Notes: generated by a model from the letters alone, not told the origin. Positions 35,433-45,463 are shown, counted from the stretch's first letter. The stretch: DNA of 64,000 nucleotides from DASQFI01 sp035633215 (GCA_035633215.1 DASQFI010000049.1:4780-68779), one strand, 5' to 3'. Translations and numbers: made by a program.

Positions 35433-36290
35433 CTACCTGAACGCCATGCCGAAGCTGAACGTGAACTCGCTGGCCTTGACGCTGTGCCGGGCCGTGCCGC
35501 GATCGACCTTGACGCCGAAGTAGCGCGCATACACGGCCTTCTCCTCGAACTCGAAGTACAGGCGCTTCAGGATGTGCATGCGGACGGCAGCCACGGCGTC
35601 CATGTTCCAGCCCTGGAAGAACTGAAAGCCCTTTTCGTTCGGCTGGTCGAACACAGCGTTCTCTGTATGTGGGTTCGCGAACCCACCGCCCGCTTTCGCC
35701 AGAAAAAAGACGGAGCCCGTGCGCCCGGGCTCGCCCCTGAGCCGTACGCGCCTGATCAGGTTGACGAAGAGAGGATTCGCACCGTTGTTGAGCTGGTAAC
35801 GCAGGACATCCGGCGCGAGCGTGACCTGGGTGTCGACGGCCGCTCCGTTCAGCGTTCCGGTCAGGCGGACCTGTTGATCCTTCCTGACGATCCACTTGAT
35901 GTGGTCGTGCGCCAGCTCCAGGCCCCATCTCTCGTTGAAGAAGACGCCAACCCGAAAGTTGTATTGCGGAACGAACAGGCTGTGGCTGAAGAGGCTGGTC
36001 CAGGCCTTGCTGTCGCGGGCCCGCACGCCGACGAGCGTGAAGTCGTTGCCGAGCGACGGCTGGCTGATGTGAAGGTCGCTCTTCGCGAAGCTGTCGCCGT
36101 TGTAGCCCCAGGACACGAAGAATTCGCGGCCGGGCGTCGCCGCCCTCGTGCCCGGCTGCGCTGGCGCAGCCGCCTGACGGACGACGATGCCGGCGTAGTG
36201 TCTTTCGAACAGAAAGACAGGAGTCTTCACGAAAGTTGGCTGGGTGACGATCCAGTACAGCCAGGCGGCGCTGTACGTCAGAGAAAACAT
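35433..36290 (-). CDS. Outer-membrane beta-barrel-like protein
   Basis: 285 residues. No clear signal peptide at the annotated ATG, but the C-terminus ends in a strand with terminal aromatic/Phe (EFTFSFGMAFR), and the interior alternates membrane-strand-like segments (FTLVGVRARD, YNFRVGVFFNERWGLELAHDH, KLKYFEFEEKAVYARYF). It may be a porin-like barrel. Converges tail to tail with the GT-C membrane pseudogene, ten bases apart. Confidence 0.6.
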   Translation of the reverse strand: MFSLTYSAAWLYWIVTQPTFVKTPVFLFERHYAGIVVRQAAAPAQPGTRAATPGREFFVSWGYNGDSFAKSDLHISQPSLGNDFTLVGVRARDSKAWTSLFSHSLFVPQYNFRVGVFFNERWGLELAHDHIKWIVRKDQQVRLTGTLNGAAVDTQVTLAPDVLRYQLNNGANPLFVNLIRRVRLRGEPGRTGSVFFLAKAGGGFANPHTENAVFDQPNEKGFQFFQGWNMDAVAAVRMHILKRLYFEFEEKAVYARYFGVKVDRGTARHSVKASEFTFSFGMAFR

Positions 36291-36343
36291 CGACGCATTG
36301 TATCCGCTCTCAACGCGTGCCCCGGAGGATCGTGGAGGCGAAT

Positions 36344-37612
36344 CTACTTCGCGTCGGGGCGCAGGTCGAACGCCGCCATCTCCTTGGTGTTGCGGACGAG
36401 CAGGATGCCGTCGGCCAACGCCGGCACATTCCAGGTTTCGCCGTCAATGGCCGGCACGCGGGCGAGCTCCCGAAGTCTGTCGGGAGTGGCGGCGACGAGG
36501 ACGAGGTCACCGTCCTCGGTGGTGACGACGAGGTGGCCGCCGGCGAGGAGCACCTGGCCGTGTCCGTAGCGCCCGCCTTTCCACTTGAGCTCGCCCGTCG
36601 AGGCGTCGAGGCACGCGAGGATCCCTTCGTCCAGACCGTAGATGAAACCGTCGTGCAGGACCGAGCTCGATTGGCGGTTCTTCATGCGGATGTTGCGCCA
36701 GACCTCGCGGACGGCGAACCGGTCCCCGGCCTTCGTCAGCTCGATGACGGCCGCGCCCGTGCCGTAGCCTGACGAATAGAAGACGCGCTGGTCGCCGATC
36801 ACGATCGGTTGGGCCGCACTGGCATCGTGACCGGTGCTCCAGGGGAACTCCCAGAGCACGTCGCGCCGATCGAGACTCAGTCCCGCCAACCTCGTAGCGC
36901 TGACGACCAGGAATTGCGGGACGCCGACGAGCGTGACTTGCATCGGCGCGACGTAGGCCTGCTTATCGTCGAGCGCCGTCCACAACCGCTTGCCCGTCCG
37001 GCGATCGTAGGCCGCGACCGACCGACCGGCCGGGCCCCCGGGCAGCACGATGACCGCGTCGCCGGCAATGAGCGGCGAGCCCGCCATGCCCCACTTCAGA
37101 TTCTTCGCGCCCGTATCCTGCAGGATGTTCGTGCGCCAGACGAGCCGGCCAGTGGCCGCGTCGAGGCAGCGCAGCTCGCCCCTGGCGCCGAGGGCGAATA
37201 CGAACCCGTCCGCCCAGGCCGGCGTGGCCCTGGGGCCTTCGCCGCCGCCCATCCACTGGCTGAAGCGCTCCGGCCATTCGTTGGTCCACAGCTCCCGGCC
37301 CGTCATGACGTCGTAGGCGGCGACGACTTCGTTACGACGGCGTTGCTCGATGGTGAACGCGCGACCGCCCGCGACGGCGAACGACGCACGGCCGCCGCCG
37401 ATCGGCTTCTTCCACATCGGCGCGAGCCCCTCCCACGACACACGGATGTCCCCGCGATAGACACCATCGCGATCCTGACCGCGAAACCCGGGCCAGCTCG
37501 ACGTGAGCGAAGAGTTTGCCTGCGGCGCTTCGGCGGCCGCGGCGCGATGCGCGACGCGACCCATTGTCACCGTGGCCAAGAGAGGGAATGCGATCCAGAG
37601 AATCGAGCGCAT
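36344..37612 (-). CDS. Secreted PQQ-like beta-propeller protein
   Basis: 422 residues. Signal peptide (SILWIAFPLLATVTMGRVAHRAAAA), then repeated blades AAYDVMTGRELW, WRTNILQDTGA, GRSVAAYDRRTGKRLW, ACLDASTGELKWKGG. It is a clear paralogue of the 151-1620 protein but with a cleavable signal instead of an anchor. No catalytic dehydrogenase residues found. Lies between the beta-barrel gene and a TonB-dependent receptor gene. Confidence 0.85.
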   Translation of the reverse strand: MRSILWIAFPLLATVTMGRVAHRAAAAEAPQANSSLTSSWPGFRGQDRDGVYRGDIRVSWEGLAPMWKKPIGGGRASFAVAGGRAFTIEQRRRNEVVAAYDVMTGRELWTNEWPERFSQWMGGGEGPRATPAWADGFVFALGARGELRCLDAATGRLVWRTNILQDTGAKNLKWGMAGSPLIAGDAVIVLPGGPAGRSVAAYDRRTGKRLWTALDDKQAYVAPMQVTLVGVPQFLVVSATRLAGLSLDRRDVLWEFPWSTGHDASAAQPIVIGDQRVFYSSGYGTGAAVIELTKAGDRFAVREVWRNIRMKNRQSSSVLHDGFIYGLDEGILACLDASTGELKWKGGRYGHGQVLLAGGHLVVTTEDGDLVLVAATPDRLRELARVPAIDGETWNVPALADGILLVRNTKEMAAFDLRPDAK

Positions 37613-37639
37613 ACTCCTAGATGATATTTCGCGACCGCG

Positions 37640-39832
37640 TCAGAACGAGACTCTGATTCCGGCGTTGATCAGCCGACCTGCAAGAGGAGCCCAGGCATCG
37701 ACGGTCCACCGGCCGTCGACATCACGTGCCGGGCGCGCGATCGGATCCCAGTCTGTCTGGCGGACATTCGTCAGATTCTGGCCGGTGACGAACAGTCGCA
37801 GGCGGCCGAACGCGCGCTCGGCGAGCAAGCCGACCACGGCGTAGGGCTCGCTCGTCAATCGATAGGGGTTGGCGTCGAGCCGTTGTGTGCCGTTGAAAAT
37901 GGCGTGCACGCCGACGCGCCCGCGGTTCTCAGCTCCGACCGTCGCGACGAGAACGGCCCGGTGCCGAGGCGTGAGCGCGACGTCGCGGCCGCCGCCCTCG
38001 CGGGCTCGTACGTACGTGTAGGTGCCGGTCACGGCGAACGGCCCCCGGCGCGCCATGCCGAGGATCTCGATGCCGCGCGTGGTGACGGGCTCGGTGGCCG
38101 TGCGGAGTGTGTACGTCGCGCGATCGATCTGAGCCGGATCATCGATCTCCGAAAAGAACACCGTCACCGTCACGGCGGAGGCGGGAGTCGTGTGAGTGAG
38201 ATTGGCTGATCCGTGACGCGCGGTCTCGACCTCGAGTGCGTCGCCAAACGGCAGGCGTGCGAGCCCCGCCGCTTCCGTCTCCTCCATGTGCGCCGTCGGC
38301 GCGAAGTAGCTCCGACCGGCCGTCACCCCCGCCGCCCACGGCCCGCGATGCACGCGGACGGACCCGCGCGGACTCAGGAAGAAGATGCCGTATTTGAGGT
38401 CGTGATCGAGGCGAGCGCTTCCAGAGACGGAGAGCCACGTCGCGACCTGCACCTCGTCATGGAAGAAGATGCCGGGCCGCGTAGACAGGTATGGCGATGG
38501 AAACGGATCCTTCGATCGAATCGCGAACCAGTCGGCGGCAACGCCGGCGACCCAGGTTTGGCGCGGCGCCGTCCCGCGAAGCTCGAGTTCGATGGTTGCC
38601 CCCTGACGTCGTTCGTGTTCACGCCGGTCATCGAAATCGCGGGTGCGCGATTGCACGTAGAGGGAACCTGCGCCGGCCAAAATGTACCGTCCGAGGGGCA
38701 TCTGACCGAAGAGGGCGCCGTCAGCCTCTCGGGTCTCGAGCGACTGGCGCGCGATCGCGCTGCCGCCCTCGCGCGTTTCAAACGTCACGCCCGCGGTGCC
38801 GGAGGCCGACCGCCCTCGTCCGTTGTCCCAGAACGTTCGCTGGCGCACGGTCCCACGCGAATACTCGGGAAGGTCCGACCAGCCGTCATCGTCCACGTCG
38901 CGTTCGTTCTGTCGATGCGCGCCGGCGAGGAAGGTCCTGCCCCACGATCCGGTCTGCGGCGACGAGAGCCACAGCACGGCATCCGTCGCGCCCTCCGTCG
39001 ACTGACTGAGTAGGAACTCGCGGTTCCGCTCTTTGCCGGGCCGGCGCGACAGCAGGTTGACCACGCCGGCCATCGCATTCGCTCCGAAGATCGCCGAGGC
39101 GCCTCCCTTGATGACTTCGACCCGATCGAGATCCATCAGCGGGATCTGGACCGGCGCGAGCCCGCCAGGGAGATCAAAGTAGAGCGGCACCCCGTCGGAG
39201 AGCAGCCGTGTGTAGTGGCCGCGCAGGCCCTGGATGCGGACCATCGCGAGGCCCAGCTCCGGCGATGTGGTCTGGACGCGCAACCCAGCATTCCCGTCGA
39301 GCAATCTCACGATGTTGCCCGGCGCCATCAGCATCTTCTCTTCGATCTCGCTGCGGCCGACCACTTCGACTGGAACGGCCTGGTCGTCGATGCGAAGGCC
39401 GCTGCGCGTGCTGACCACGACCGTGGCCTGGTCTCGTCCCGACGGCTTCGCCGTCAAGACCAGGCGGACGGCGCGCTCGGCGCCCGCGACGACGTCGACG
39501 CGGACGGTCGCCGGCTCATATCCGTCTTTCGTGGCGATCACTGAGACTGGCCCCGGGGGCAGCGCCAGAGTGGCGACGCCGGACGCGTCGGTCGTGGCGG
39601 ACCGCCCGCCCGCTGACACGGTCACTCCCGCGATGGGCATCGCGGCCTCCACGACTTCGATTCGGATCGCACCGGTTCGCGCCTGCGCCGCATCAGCGAT
39701 CCCGCCGGTGAGGCCGAGTCCGAGCGCCAGACCAGCGCCGAGAAGGGAGGGCACGATGAAACGCAGCCGCGGCGGCCGGCTGGGTTTCTCGCCTTGCGGT
39801 GTCCGGCCGAGATGAAACGATCGTTCTCGCAC
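37640..39832 (-). CDS. TonB-dependent outer-membrane receptor
   Basis: 730 residues from GTG 39832. Signal peptide (LLGAGLALGLGLTGGIADAA), a carboxypeptidase-regulatory-like domain (about 50-130), then the plug with IPLMDLDRVEVIKGGASAIFGANAMAGVVNLL (in part), and a C-terminal barrel ending LINAGIRVSF. Imports a large substrate, probably a siderophore, vitamin or glycan; not predictable from sequence. Longer readings extend into the divergent gltX region. It starts 66 bases from gltX. Confidence 0.9.
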   Translation of the reverse strand: MRERSFHLGRTPQGEKPSRPPRLRFIVPSLLGAGLALGLGLTGGIADAAQARTGAIRIEVVEAAMPIAGVTVSAGGRSATTDASGVATLALPPGPVSVIATKDGYEPATVRVDVVAGAERAVRLVLTAKPSGRDQATVVVSTRSGLRIDDQAVPVEVVGRSEIEEKMLMAPGNIVRLLDGNAGLRVQTTSPELGLAMVRIQGLRGHYTRLLSDGVPLYFDLPGGLAPVQIPLMDLDRVEVIKGGASAIFGANAMAGVVNLLSRRPGKERNREFLLSQSTEGATDAVLWLSSPQTGSWGRTFLAGAHRQNERDVDDDGWSDLPEYSRGTVRQRTFWDNGRGRSASGTAGVTFETREGGSAIARQSLETREADGALFGQMPLGRYILAGAGSLYVQSRTRDFDDRREHERRQGATIELELRGTAPRQTWVAGVAADWFAIRSKDPFPSPYLSTRPGIFFHDEVQVATWLSVSGSARLDHDLKYGIFFLSPRGSVRVHRGPWAAGVTAGRSYFAPTAHMEETEAAGLARLPFGDALEVETARHGSANLTHTTPASAVTVTVFFSEIDDPAQIDRATYTLRTATEPVTTRGIEILGMARRGPFAVTGTYTYVRAREGGGRDVALTPRHRAVLVATVGAENRGRVGVHAIFNGTQRLDANPYRLTSEPYAVVGLLAERAFGRLRLFVTGQNLTNVRQTDWDPIARPARDVDGRWTVDAWAPLAGRLINAGIRVSF

Positions 39833-39898
39833 GCGAGTGACGACTAATTCTATACGGCGAAAACGCCTTTGAGGCCCGACCACCGATAGAATTTCCCC

Positions 39899-41356
39899 GT
39901 GCCGCCTCGTCTCCGCTTCGCCCCGTCGCCGACTGGATACCTCCATGTCGGCGGCGCGCGGACGGCGCTGTTCAACTGGCTCTACGTGCGACGGCATGGC
40001 GGCGCGTTCGTGCTCCGCATCGAAGACACCGACGTCGAGCGCTCGTCGGCCGACATGGTCACCGGGATTCTGGACAGCATGCGATGGCTCGGCCTCGATT
40101 GGGACGAAGGGCCCGAAGTGGGCGGACCGTACGGCCCGTACTTTCAGAGTGAAAGGCTCGAGCGGTACCGGGCCGCGGCGAATCGGCTCGTCAAGTCAGG
40201 ACACGCCTACTACTGTTTCTGCCGCCCCGAAGATCTGAAAGCCCGCCGCGAAGCGGCGCAGGCGGCAGGCACGGCGTGGATGTACGATCGCGTCTGTCAC
40301 AAGCTCGCGCCTGACGACGTCGCGAAGCGTGAAGCCGCCGGCGAGCCGCGTGCGATCCGCTTCCTCGTGCCGGACGGCCAGACGGTCTTCGACGATCTCG
40401 TCCATGGGCGCATTGAATTCGATCGCGCCAACATCGAAGACTTCGTCGTCCTGCGCTCCGATGGCCATCCGACGTATCACTTGTCCGTGGTCGTCGACGA
40501 CGTGGAGATGAAGATCACCGACGTCGTGCGCGGCGACGATCACATCTCGAACACCCCGAAGCAGGTGCTCCTTTACGAAGCCATGGGCGCGGCGATCCCG
40601 AGGTTCGCCCACGTCCCCCTGATTCTCGGTCCGGACAAAAAGCGGTTGAGCAAGCGACACGGCGCGACCGCCGTCGGCGAGTACGAAAAACTAGGGGTTC
40701 TGCCGGAAGCGATGGTGAACTTTCTCGCTCTCCTCGGGTGGTCGCCGGGAGACGACAGGGAGATCCTGTCACGCGACGAGCTCGTCGAGCGGTTCTCGCT
40801 CGAAGGCATCAGCGGCGGCAACGCCGTGTTCAACCCTGAAAAGCTGGACTGGTTCAATCAGCAGCACCTGATGCGTCTGTCTGCTGCCGAGATCCTCACT
40901 CGGCTGCGGCCGGAGCTAGAGGCCGCGGGTTTGTGGCCCGACGTGTCGCAGCCGGAACACCGCGCACGAGTCGAGCGAGCCGTGGATCTCGTCAAACCGC
41001 GGGCGCGCAAGCTCGCGGAGCTCGTTCCGCAGCTTCGGCCGTTCCTGAACACGCACGTCGATCGCGATCCGGCCGCGGTCGCCAGGCACCTCGCCGGCCC
41101 CGACCTGCCGCCACACCTCGCGGCGTGGCGCAAACGCCTCGAGCAAATAGAGCCGTTCGATGCAGCGACGCTGGAGTCGTCGCTTCGCGCGCTTGCCGAG
41201 GCACGAGGCGTGAAACCCGGCATGCTGATCCACGCGACGAGAGTCGCCGTGACGGGCCAGGCCGTCAGCCCGGGGATCTTCGAAGTATTGGAGCTGGTCG
41301 GCCGCGAACGCGTTCTCGAAAGAATTGACGATGTCCTCGGAGCGTCAGGACCCTGA
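39899..41356 (+). CDS. gltX: Glutamyl-tRNA synthetase
   Basis: 485 residues, normal for class I GluRS. The HIGH-like motif is PSPTGYLHVGGARTA with HVGG; the KMSKS-like motif is DKKRLSKRHG. A cysteine set (YYCFCRPED...RVCH) marks the zinc-binding connective-peptide region. It charges tRNA(Glu) in the cytoplasm. GTG 39899 directly precedes the conserved RLRFAPSPTG. 66 bases from the divergent TonB receptor gene; the AlkA-like gene follows on the same strand. Confidence 0.97.
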   Translation: MPPRLRFAPSPTGYLHVGGARTALFNWLYVRRHGGAFVLRIEDTDVERSSADMVTGILDSMRWLGLDWDEGPEVGGPYGPYFQSERLERYRAAANRLVKSGHAYYCFCRPEDLKARREAAQAAGTAWMYDRVCHKLAPDDVAKREAAGEPRAIRFLVPDGQTVFDDLVHGRIEFDRANIEDFVVLRSDGHPTYHLSVVVDDVEMKITDVVRGDDHISNTPKQVLLYEAMGAAIPRFAHVPLILGPDKKRLSKRHGATAVGEYEKLGVLPEAMVNFLALLGWSPGDDREILSRDELVERFSLEGISGGNAVFNPEKLDWFNQQHLMRLSAAEILTRLRPELEAAGLWPDVSQPEHRARVERAVDLVKPRARKLAELVPQLRPFLNTHVDRDPAAVARHLAGPDLPPHLAAWRKRLEQIEPFDAATLESSLRALAEARGVKPGMLIHATRVAVTGQAVSPGIFEVLELVGRERVLERIDDVLGASGP

Positions 41357-41396
41357 GGGCGTCGAGGACCGTGGAACCTGACAGAATCTCTCTTCT

Positions 41397-42035
41397 ATGG
41401 CCGTTGTCGTCGCCCGTGCCCTGACCGAAGCTGAATTCGAACGCGCGCGCCGCGTTTTGATGCGGCGTGACAAGCGGCTTGGCGAGCTGATCAAGCGCGT
41501 CGGCCGGTGCCGGCTCCCGGATTCTCGCGGCCACGATCCGTTCGCCGGCCTCGTGCGCGTGATCCTGTCGCAGCAACTGTCCGGCAAGGCCGCCGACACC
41601 ATCTTCGGCCGTGTCGTCACGCTCACCGGCGGACTCGAAACGCTCACGCCAGTGAAGCTGCGATCGGTTGAAGTGACCGCGCTCCGCGGCGCCGGAGTGA
41701 GCGGGCCGAAAGCCAGGTACCTGCACGACCTGTCCGATCGCGCGCTCGACGGCCGCCTCGATCTCCACGCGCTGGACGGCGTGCCAGACGATGAGGTCAT
41801 TGCCGTGATTACCTCGGTGAAGGGGATGGGCCAGTGGTCCGCTGAGATGTTCCTGATGTTCCGCCTGAACCGGCCGGACATTCTCCCCGTCGGCGATCTC
41901 GGGATTGTGAAAGGCATGCAGAAACTCTTCGGAATGAAGCGCGTGCCGTCGCCGCGGACGATGATGAGATTGGCGGAGCCGTGGCGGCCGTATCGATCGG
42001 TCGCGGCGTGGTATTTGTGGCGGATTCATGAGTGA
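41397..42035 (+). CDS. AlkA-like DNA-3-methyladenine glycosylase (HhH-GPD)
   Basis: 212 residues. HhH-GPD fold: LVRVILSQQLSGKAA opens the core, then the helix-hairpin-helix (SVKGMGQWSAEMFLM) and the catalytic Asp in LPVGDLGIVKG. It removes alkylated bases from DNA. No Cys-rich Fe-S loop is present, as expected of AlkA rather than Nth. 40 bases after gltX, on the same strand. Confidence 0.88.
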   Translation: MAVVVARALTEAEFERARRVLMRRDKRLGELIKRVGRCRLPDSRGHDPFAGLVRVILSQQLSGKAADTIFGRVVTLTGGLETLTPVKLRSVEVTALRGAGVSGPKARYLHDLSDRALDGRLDLHALDGVPDDEVIAVITSVKGMGQWSAEMFLMFRLNRPDILPVGDLGIVKGMQKLFGMKRVPSPRTMMRLAEPWRPYRSVAAWYLWRIHE

Positions 42036-42051
42036 ATGGCGCGTGTAGGCC

Positions 42052-44796
42052 GTGCTCTGTCCCTCCTGCCGCACGACCGTTCCTGCCGGTGCCAGGTTCT
42101 GCCCGGCCTGCGGCCAGACTGTTCAGGCATCCGAAGCCGAGACCGTTCTGGGAAGCGATCAGACGAAGCTGGCCTCGCCGCCGAGCCAGCCGAAAACCAC
42201 CACCAGCGGCTGGCTGACATCGTCCGGCTCGATCGATCACGGCCGATTCACGCCCGGCGTGGTGCTGGATGAGCGGTACCGCGTCATCGGTCTCCTTGGA
42301 CGCGGCGGCATGGGCGAGGTCTATCGCGCGGACGACCTGCGGCTTGGTCAGCCGGTCGCGCTGAAGTTCCTGCCGCCCGGACTCAGCCGCGACTCGCAGC
42401 GGCTGGCGCAGTTCCACACCGAAGTCCGCACCGCGCGCCAGGTGTCGCATCCAAACGTCTGCCGCGTCTATGACATCGGCGAGGTCGACGGCCAGATGTT
42501 CCTGTCGATGGAGTACGTCGACGGTGAGGATCTTTCAGCGTCGCTGCGGCGCTTCGGACGATTCTCGGAAGATCGCGCGATCGAGATCGCGAGACAGATC
42601 TGCGTGGGGCTGGCGGCGGCGCACGAGCGCGGCGTGCTGCACCGCGATCTGAAGCCCGCCAACATCATGCTCGACGGCCAGGGGCGCGTCCGCATCATGG
42701 ACTTCAGTCTCGCAACGGCCGAGGCCGTGACGGACATTCGGGCAGGCACGCCGGCGTACATGGCGCCCGAGCAGTTGCAAGGCCGCGAGGTGACCGTTCG
42801 CAGCGACATCTTCGCGCTCGGGCTCGTGCTGTACGAGCTCTTCACTGGACGCCGTGCCTTCGACGCGAAGAGCCTCCCCGACCTCGTCAGCCAGCACGAG
42901 TCGGGCACGATCGTGTCGCCGGCCGAGATCACGCGCACGCTCGATCCGGCTGTCGAGCGCGCGATCATGCGCTGTCTCGAGCGCGATCCGGCGAAGCGTC
43001 CCGGCTCGGCGCTCGCCGTGGCCGCTTCGCTGCCGGGAGGCGATCCGCTCGCGGCGGCGCTGGCCGCCGGCGAAACGCCGTCGCCGGAGATGGTCGCCGC
43101 CGCCGGAGGAGAGAGCGCGGCACTCTCGACGCGTCAGGGCGCCGTGCTCATGACCGGCCTGATGGTCCTGCTGATCCTCATGGCGGCGCTCGCGGATCGA
43201 GCGTCGGTGCTGGCGCGAGTCCCGCTCAACAAGCCGCGCGCGGTCCTGCTCGATCGCGCCGCCGAGCTGCGACGGACGCTTGGCTACACGGACCCGGTCG
43301 GCGATTCCGCGTCCGGCTTTTATTTCGATCAGCCGTACCTGACGTGGGCGGCGGGCCAGCGATGGACCCCGGAACAGTGGAATACGCTCGCAACCGGCCG
43401 GCCGTCGGCGGTCGTGTTCTGGTACCGATCCGGTCCTGGAACGCTGGTGCCGTACGACGACACCGATCCCGTGTCGACGTCGGATCCTCCGCAAGTGACA
43501 CGCGGGATGGTGCGCATTGATCTCGACACGGAGGGTCGGTTGCTGATCTTCCGCGCCGTGCCGTCGCTGAAGACAGCGCCGTCTGCCATCAATTGGGATG
43601 TGCTCTTCCAGGCCGCGGGCCTCGACCGGTCACGATTCACCGAGGCCGAACCGGCGGTGCTTCCACGCACGTACGCCGACGAGTGGAAGGCCTGGACCGG
43701 CGCGTTCCCCGAAGCGCCCGACGTTCCGATTCGCATCGAAGCCGCGGCGTTTCGCGGCCGGCCGACGATGTTCGAGATTGTGGGCAGCTGGGTGCCGCTC
43801 GAGGGCGGCGCCGGGCCCGAGGCGTCAGCGGTGTGGCGGACGATTGGTGTGCTGATCGTCGCGATCGTGCCGCTGGCGGCCGCGCTCGTCGCCAGGCGAA
43901 ACGTCAAGCTGGGCCGAGGCGACCGGCGCGGCGCGTTCCGGACGTGGGCGTTTGCGTTCGGTACCGGTGTCCTCACGTACGCGATCGCGCCCACGCACGT
44001 CGCAAGCCTCTCCGAAGTCGATCGCATGTTCGCGACCTTCGGCGAGATGCTGTTCTGGAGCGGCGTCCTGTTCGTGGTCTACCTCGCGCTCGAGCCGTAC
44101 GTCCGGCGAACGTGGCCGGCCGTGCTGATCACATGGTCGAGACTCACGACGGGCCGCCTGCGTGACCCGCTGGTGGGACGCGACCTCGTGGCGGGCACGA
44201 TCGCCGGACTTCTGCTCGCGCTGCTCGAGCCGATGGGCACGCTTCTGCCGCCGGTGCTCGGCTATCCGGCGCCCGCGCCGTATCTGACCCTCTTCAGCCC
44301 GCTCCACGGCGTCCGCGCCGTCATCGCCACCGTGACCAACGCGCCCTTCAATGCGCTGCTGAACGGCATGATGACGATGCTGATGCTGTCGCTGATTCGT
44401 CAGGGCTTGCGCGCCCTCGCCAGTCTGACGCCCGGTCCCGTCGCACGCGTGGTTGGGAACAACGTCACCGTCGCGATCGTGACCATCGTGCTCTTCGTGA
44501 TCGTCATCAAGCGCAACAGCCTCAATCCGCTCTATCCGTGGCTCGATCTCGGCTCAACCGCGGTCCTCGTGGCCTGCCTGCTCGTCGTCGGGCTGCGCTT
44601 CGGACTGTTCGCGCTGATCGTGACGTTCCTCGTTCTGAACTTCGCGGCCGATGCGCCGTTGACGCTCGACGCCACCAGGCTCTACGCGGGGCCAGCCTGG
44701 TTTTTCATGGCCCTCATCGCGTCGCTCGGCATTGTCGGCGTCTGGATGGCGCGCGCCGGCCAGCCGCTGTTCCCTACTTCTTCGGCGGTTCGTTGA
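42052..44796 (+). CDS. Serine/threonine kinase with zinc ribbon and polytopic C-terminus
   Basis: 914 residues from GTG 42052. An N-terminal zinc ribbon (CPSC ... CPAC, residues 3-20) precedes the kinase at about 75-335: GRGGMGEV, Lys105, HRDLKPAN (197-204), but DFS instead of DFG (217-219), so Mg2+ binding may be altered. A membrane helix lies at about 364-384, then an extracellular-like region (400-600) and at least six helices between 610 and 905 (VLIVAIVPLAAALVARR, LTYAIAPTHVA, GLLLALLEPM etc.). Odd architecture. Overlaps the convergent cytochrome gene by 23 bases. Confidence 0.9.
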   Translation: MLCPSCRTTVPAGARFCPACGQTVQASEAETVLGSDQTKLASPPSQPKTTTSGWLTSSGSIDHGRFTPGVVLDERYRVIGLLGRGGMGEVYRADDLRLGQPVALKFLPPGLSRDSQRLAQFHTEVRTARQVSHPNVCRVYDIGEVDGQMFLSMEYVDGEDLSASLRRFGRFSEDRAIEIARQICVGLAAAHERGVLHRDLKPANIMLDGQGRVRIMDFSLATAEAVTDIRAGTPAYMAPEQLQGREVTVRSDIFALGLVLYELFTGRRAFDAKSLPDLVSQHESGTIVSPAEITRTLDPAVERAIMRCLERDPAKRPGSALAVAASLPGGDPLAAALAAGETPSPEMVAAAGGESAALSTRQGAVLMTGLMVLLILMAALADRASVLARVPLNKPRAVLLDRAAELRRTLGYTDPVGDSASGFYFDQPYLTWAAGQRWTPEQWNTLATGRPSAVVFWYRSGPGTLVPYDDTDPVSTSDPPQVTRGMVRIDLDTEGRLLIFRAVPSLKTAPSAINWDVLFQAAGLDRSRFTEAEPAVLPRTYADEWKAWTGAFPEAPDVPIRIEAAAFRGRPTMFEIVGSWVPLEGGAGPEASAVWRTIGVLIVAIVPLAAALVARRNVKLGRGDRRGAFRTWAFAFGTGVLTYAIAPTHVASLSEVDRMFATFGEMLFWSGVLFVVYLALEPYVRRTWPAVLITWSRLTTGRLRDPLVGRDLVAGTIAGLLLALLEPMGTLLPPVLGYPAPAPYLTLFSPLHGVRAVIATVTNAPFNALLNGMMTMLMLSLIRQGLRALASLTPGPVARVVGNNVTVAIVTIVLFVIVIKRNSLNPLYPWLDLGSTAVLVACLLVVGLRFGLFALIVTFLVLNFAADAPLTLDATRLYAGPAWFFMALIASLGIVGVWMARAGQPLFPTSSAVR

Positions 44797-45361
44797 TGAT
44801 CGGCTCCGGCACGTGGTTGTTCACAGCCGGCACGGTTCGCAGAAACGCAAAGACCGCTTTCAGATCGTCGTCGGTCATGTTGCGATAGACCGGCCAGGGC
44901 ATCGGCGGAAGAATCGGGCGCGACGTGCCTATGTGTTTGCCTTCGCGGATCGCCTTGATGAAGAGCTCCTCGGTCCAGACGTCCTGTCCGATGCCGGTGT
45001 TCTTGTCGCTCGTCAGGTTCGCGGTGTACGAGATGCCCCACGGTCCGGCCCACGCCGTGAAAGTCGCCGTTCCCGCGACTATCCAGGTGCTGTCGGGCTT
45101 CGGTGGTTTGTCGACTTTCAGGTTCTCGGGATGGCCGGAGAAGCGGCGGGCCATGTCGGGTTCGGGTCCGTTCGGGCCCATCTTGGCGGGCGTGTGGCAG
45201 TCGTCGCACGCCGCGATGCTGACGAGATACCTGCCTCGCTCGACCGGACTCACCGGCGGCGGCTGGGATGCGGCTGGCGGCGGCGGCGGCGCCTGTTGGG
45301 TGCAGGCGGCCAGGAGCAACAGTCCCGCGGTGGCGAACGTCCAACGAGCGGTTGATGACAT
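44774..45361 (-). CDS. Cytochrome c lipoprotein
   Basis: 195 residues. Lipobox LLLLAAC then a proline-rich linker, a single CxxCH (CDDCH), and a Met ligand candidate in LPPMPW. It is a monohaem cytochrome c, anchored to the outer leaflet of the inner membrane or outer membrane, passing electrons from dehydrogenases. It lies close to the GMC dehydrogenase cluster (46911-49101), but on the opposite strand. Overlaps kinase 3 by 23 bases; divergent from the histidine-kinase-like gene across 100 bases holding both promoters. Confidence 0.87.
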   Translation of the reverse strand: MSSTARWTFATAGLLLLAACTQQAPPPPPAASQPPPVSPVERGRYLVSIAACDDCHTPAKMGPNGPEPDMARRFSGHPENLKVDKPPKPDSTWIVAGTATFTAWAGPWGISYTANLTSDKNTGIGQDVWTEELFIKAIREGKHIGTSRPILPPMPWPVYRNMTDDDLKAVFAFLRTVPAVNNHVPEPIINEPPKK

Positions 45362-45463
45362 GGGTCCTCCGTAGTGGTGAATTCGAGCCGATTATAGATT
45401 GGGCCCGCACGGCCACCATCCGGCAAACTGACACAGAACCCCATCCCGCGACGTATTGACGCT

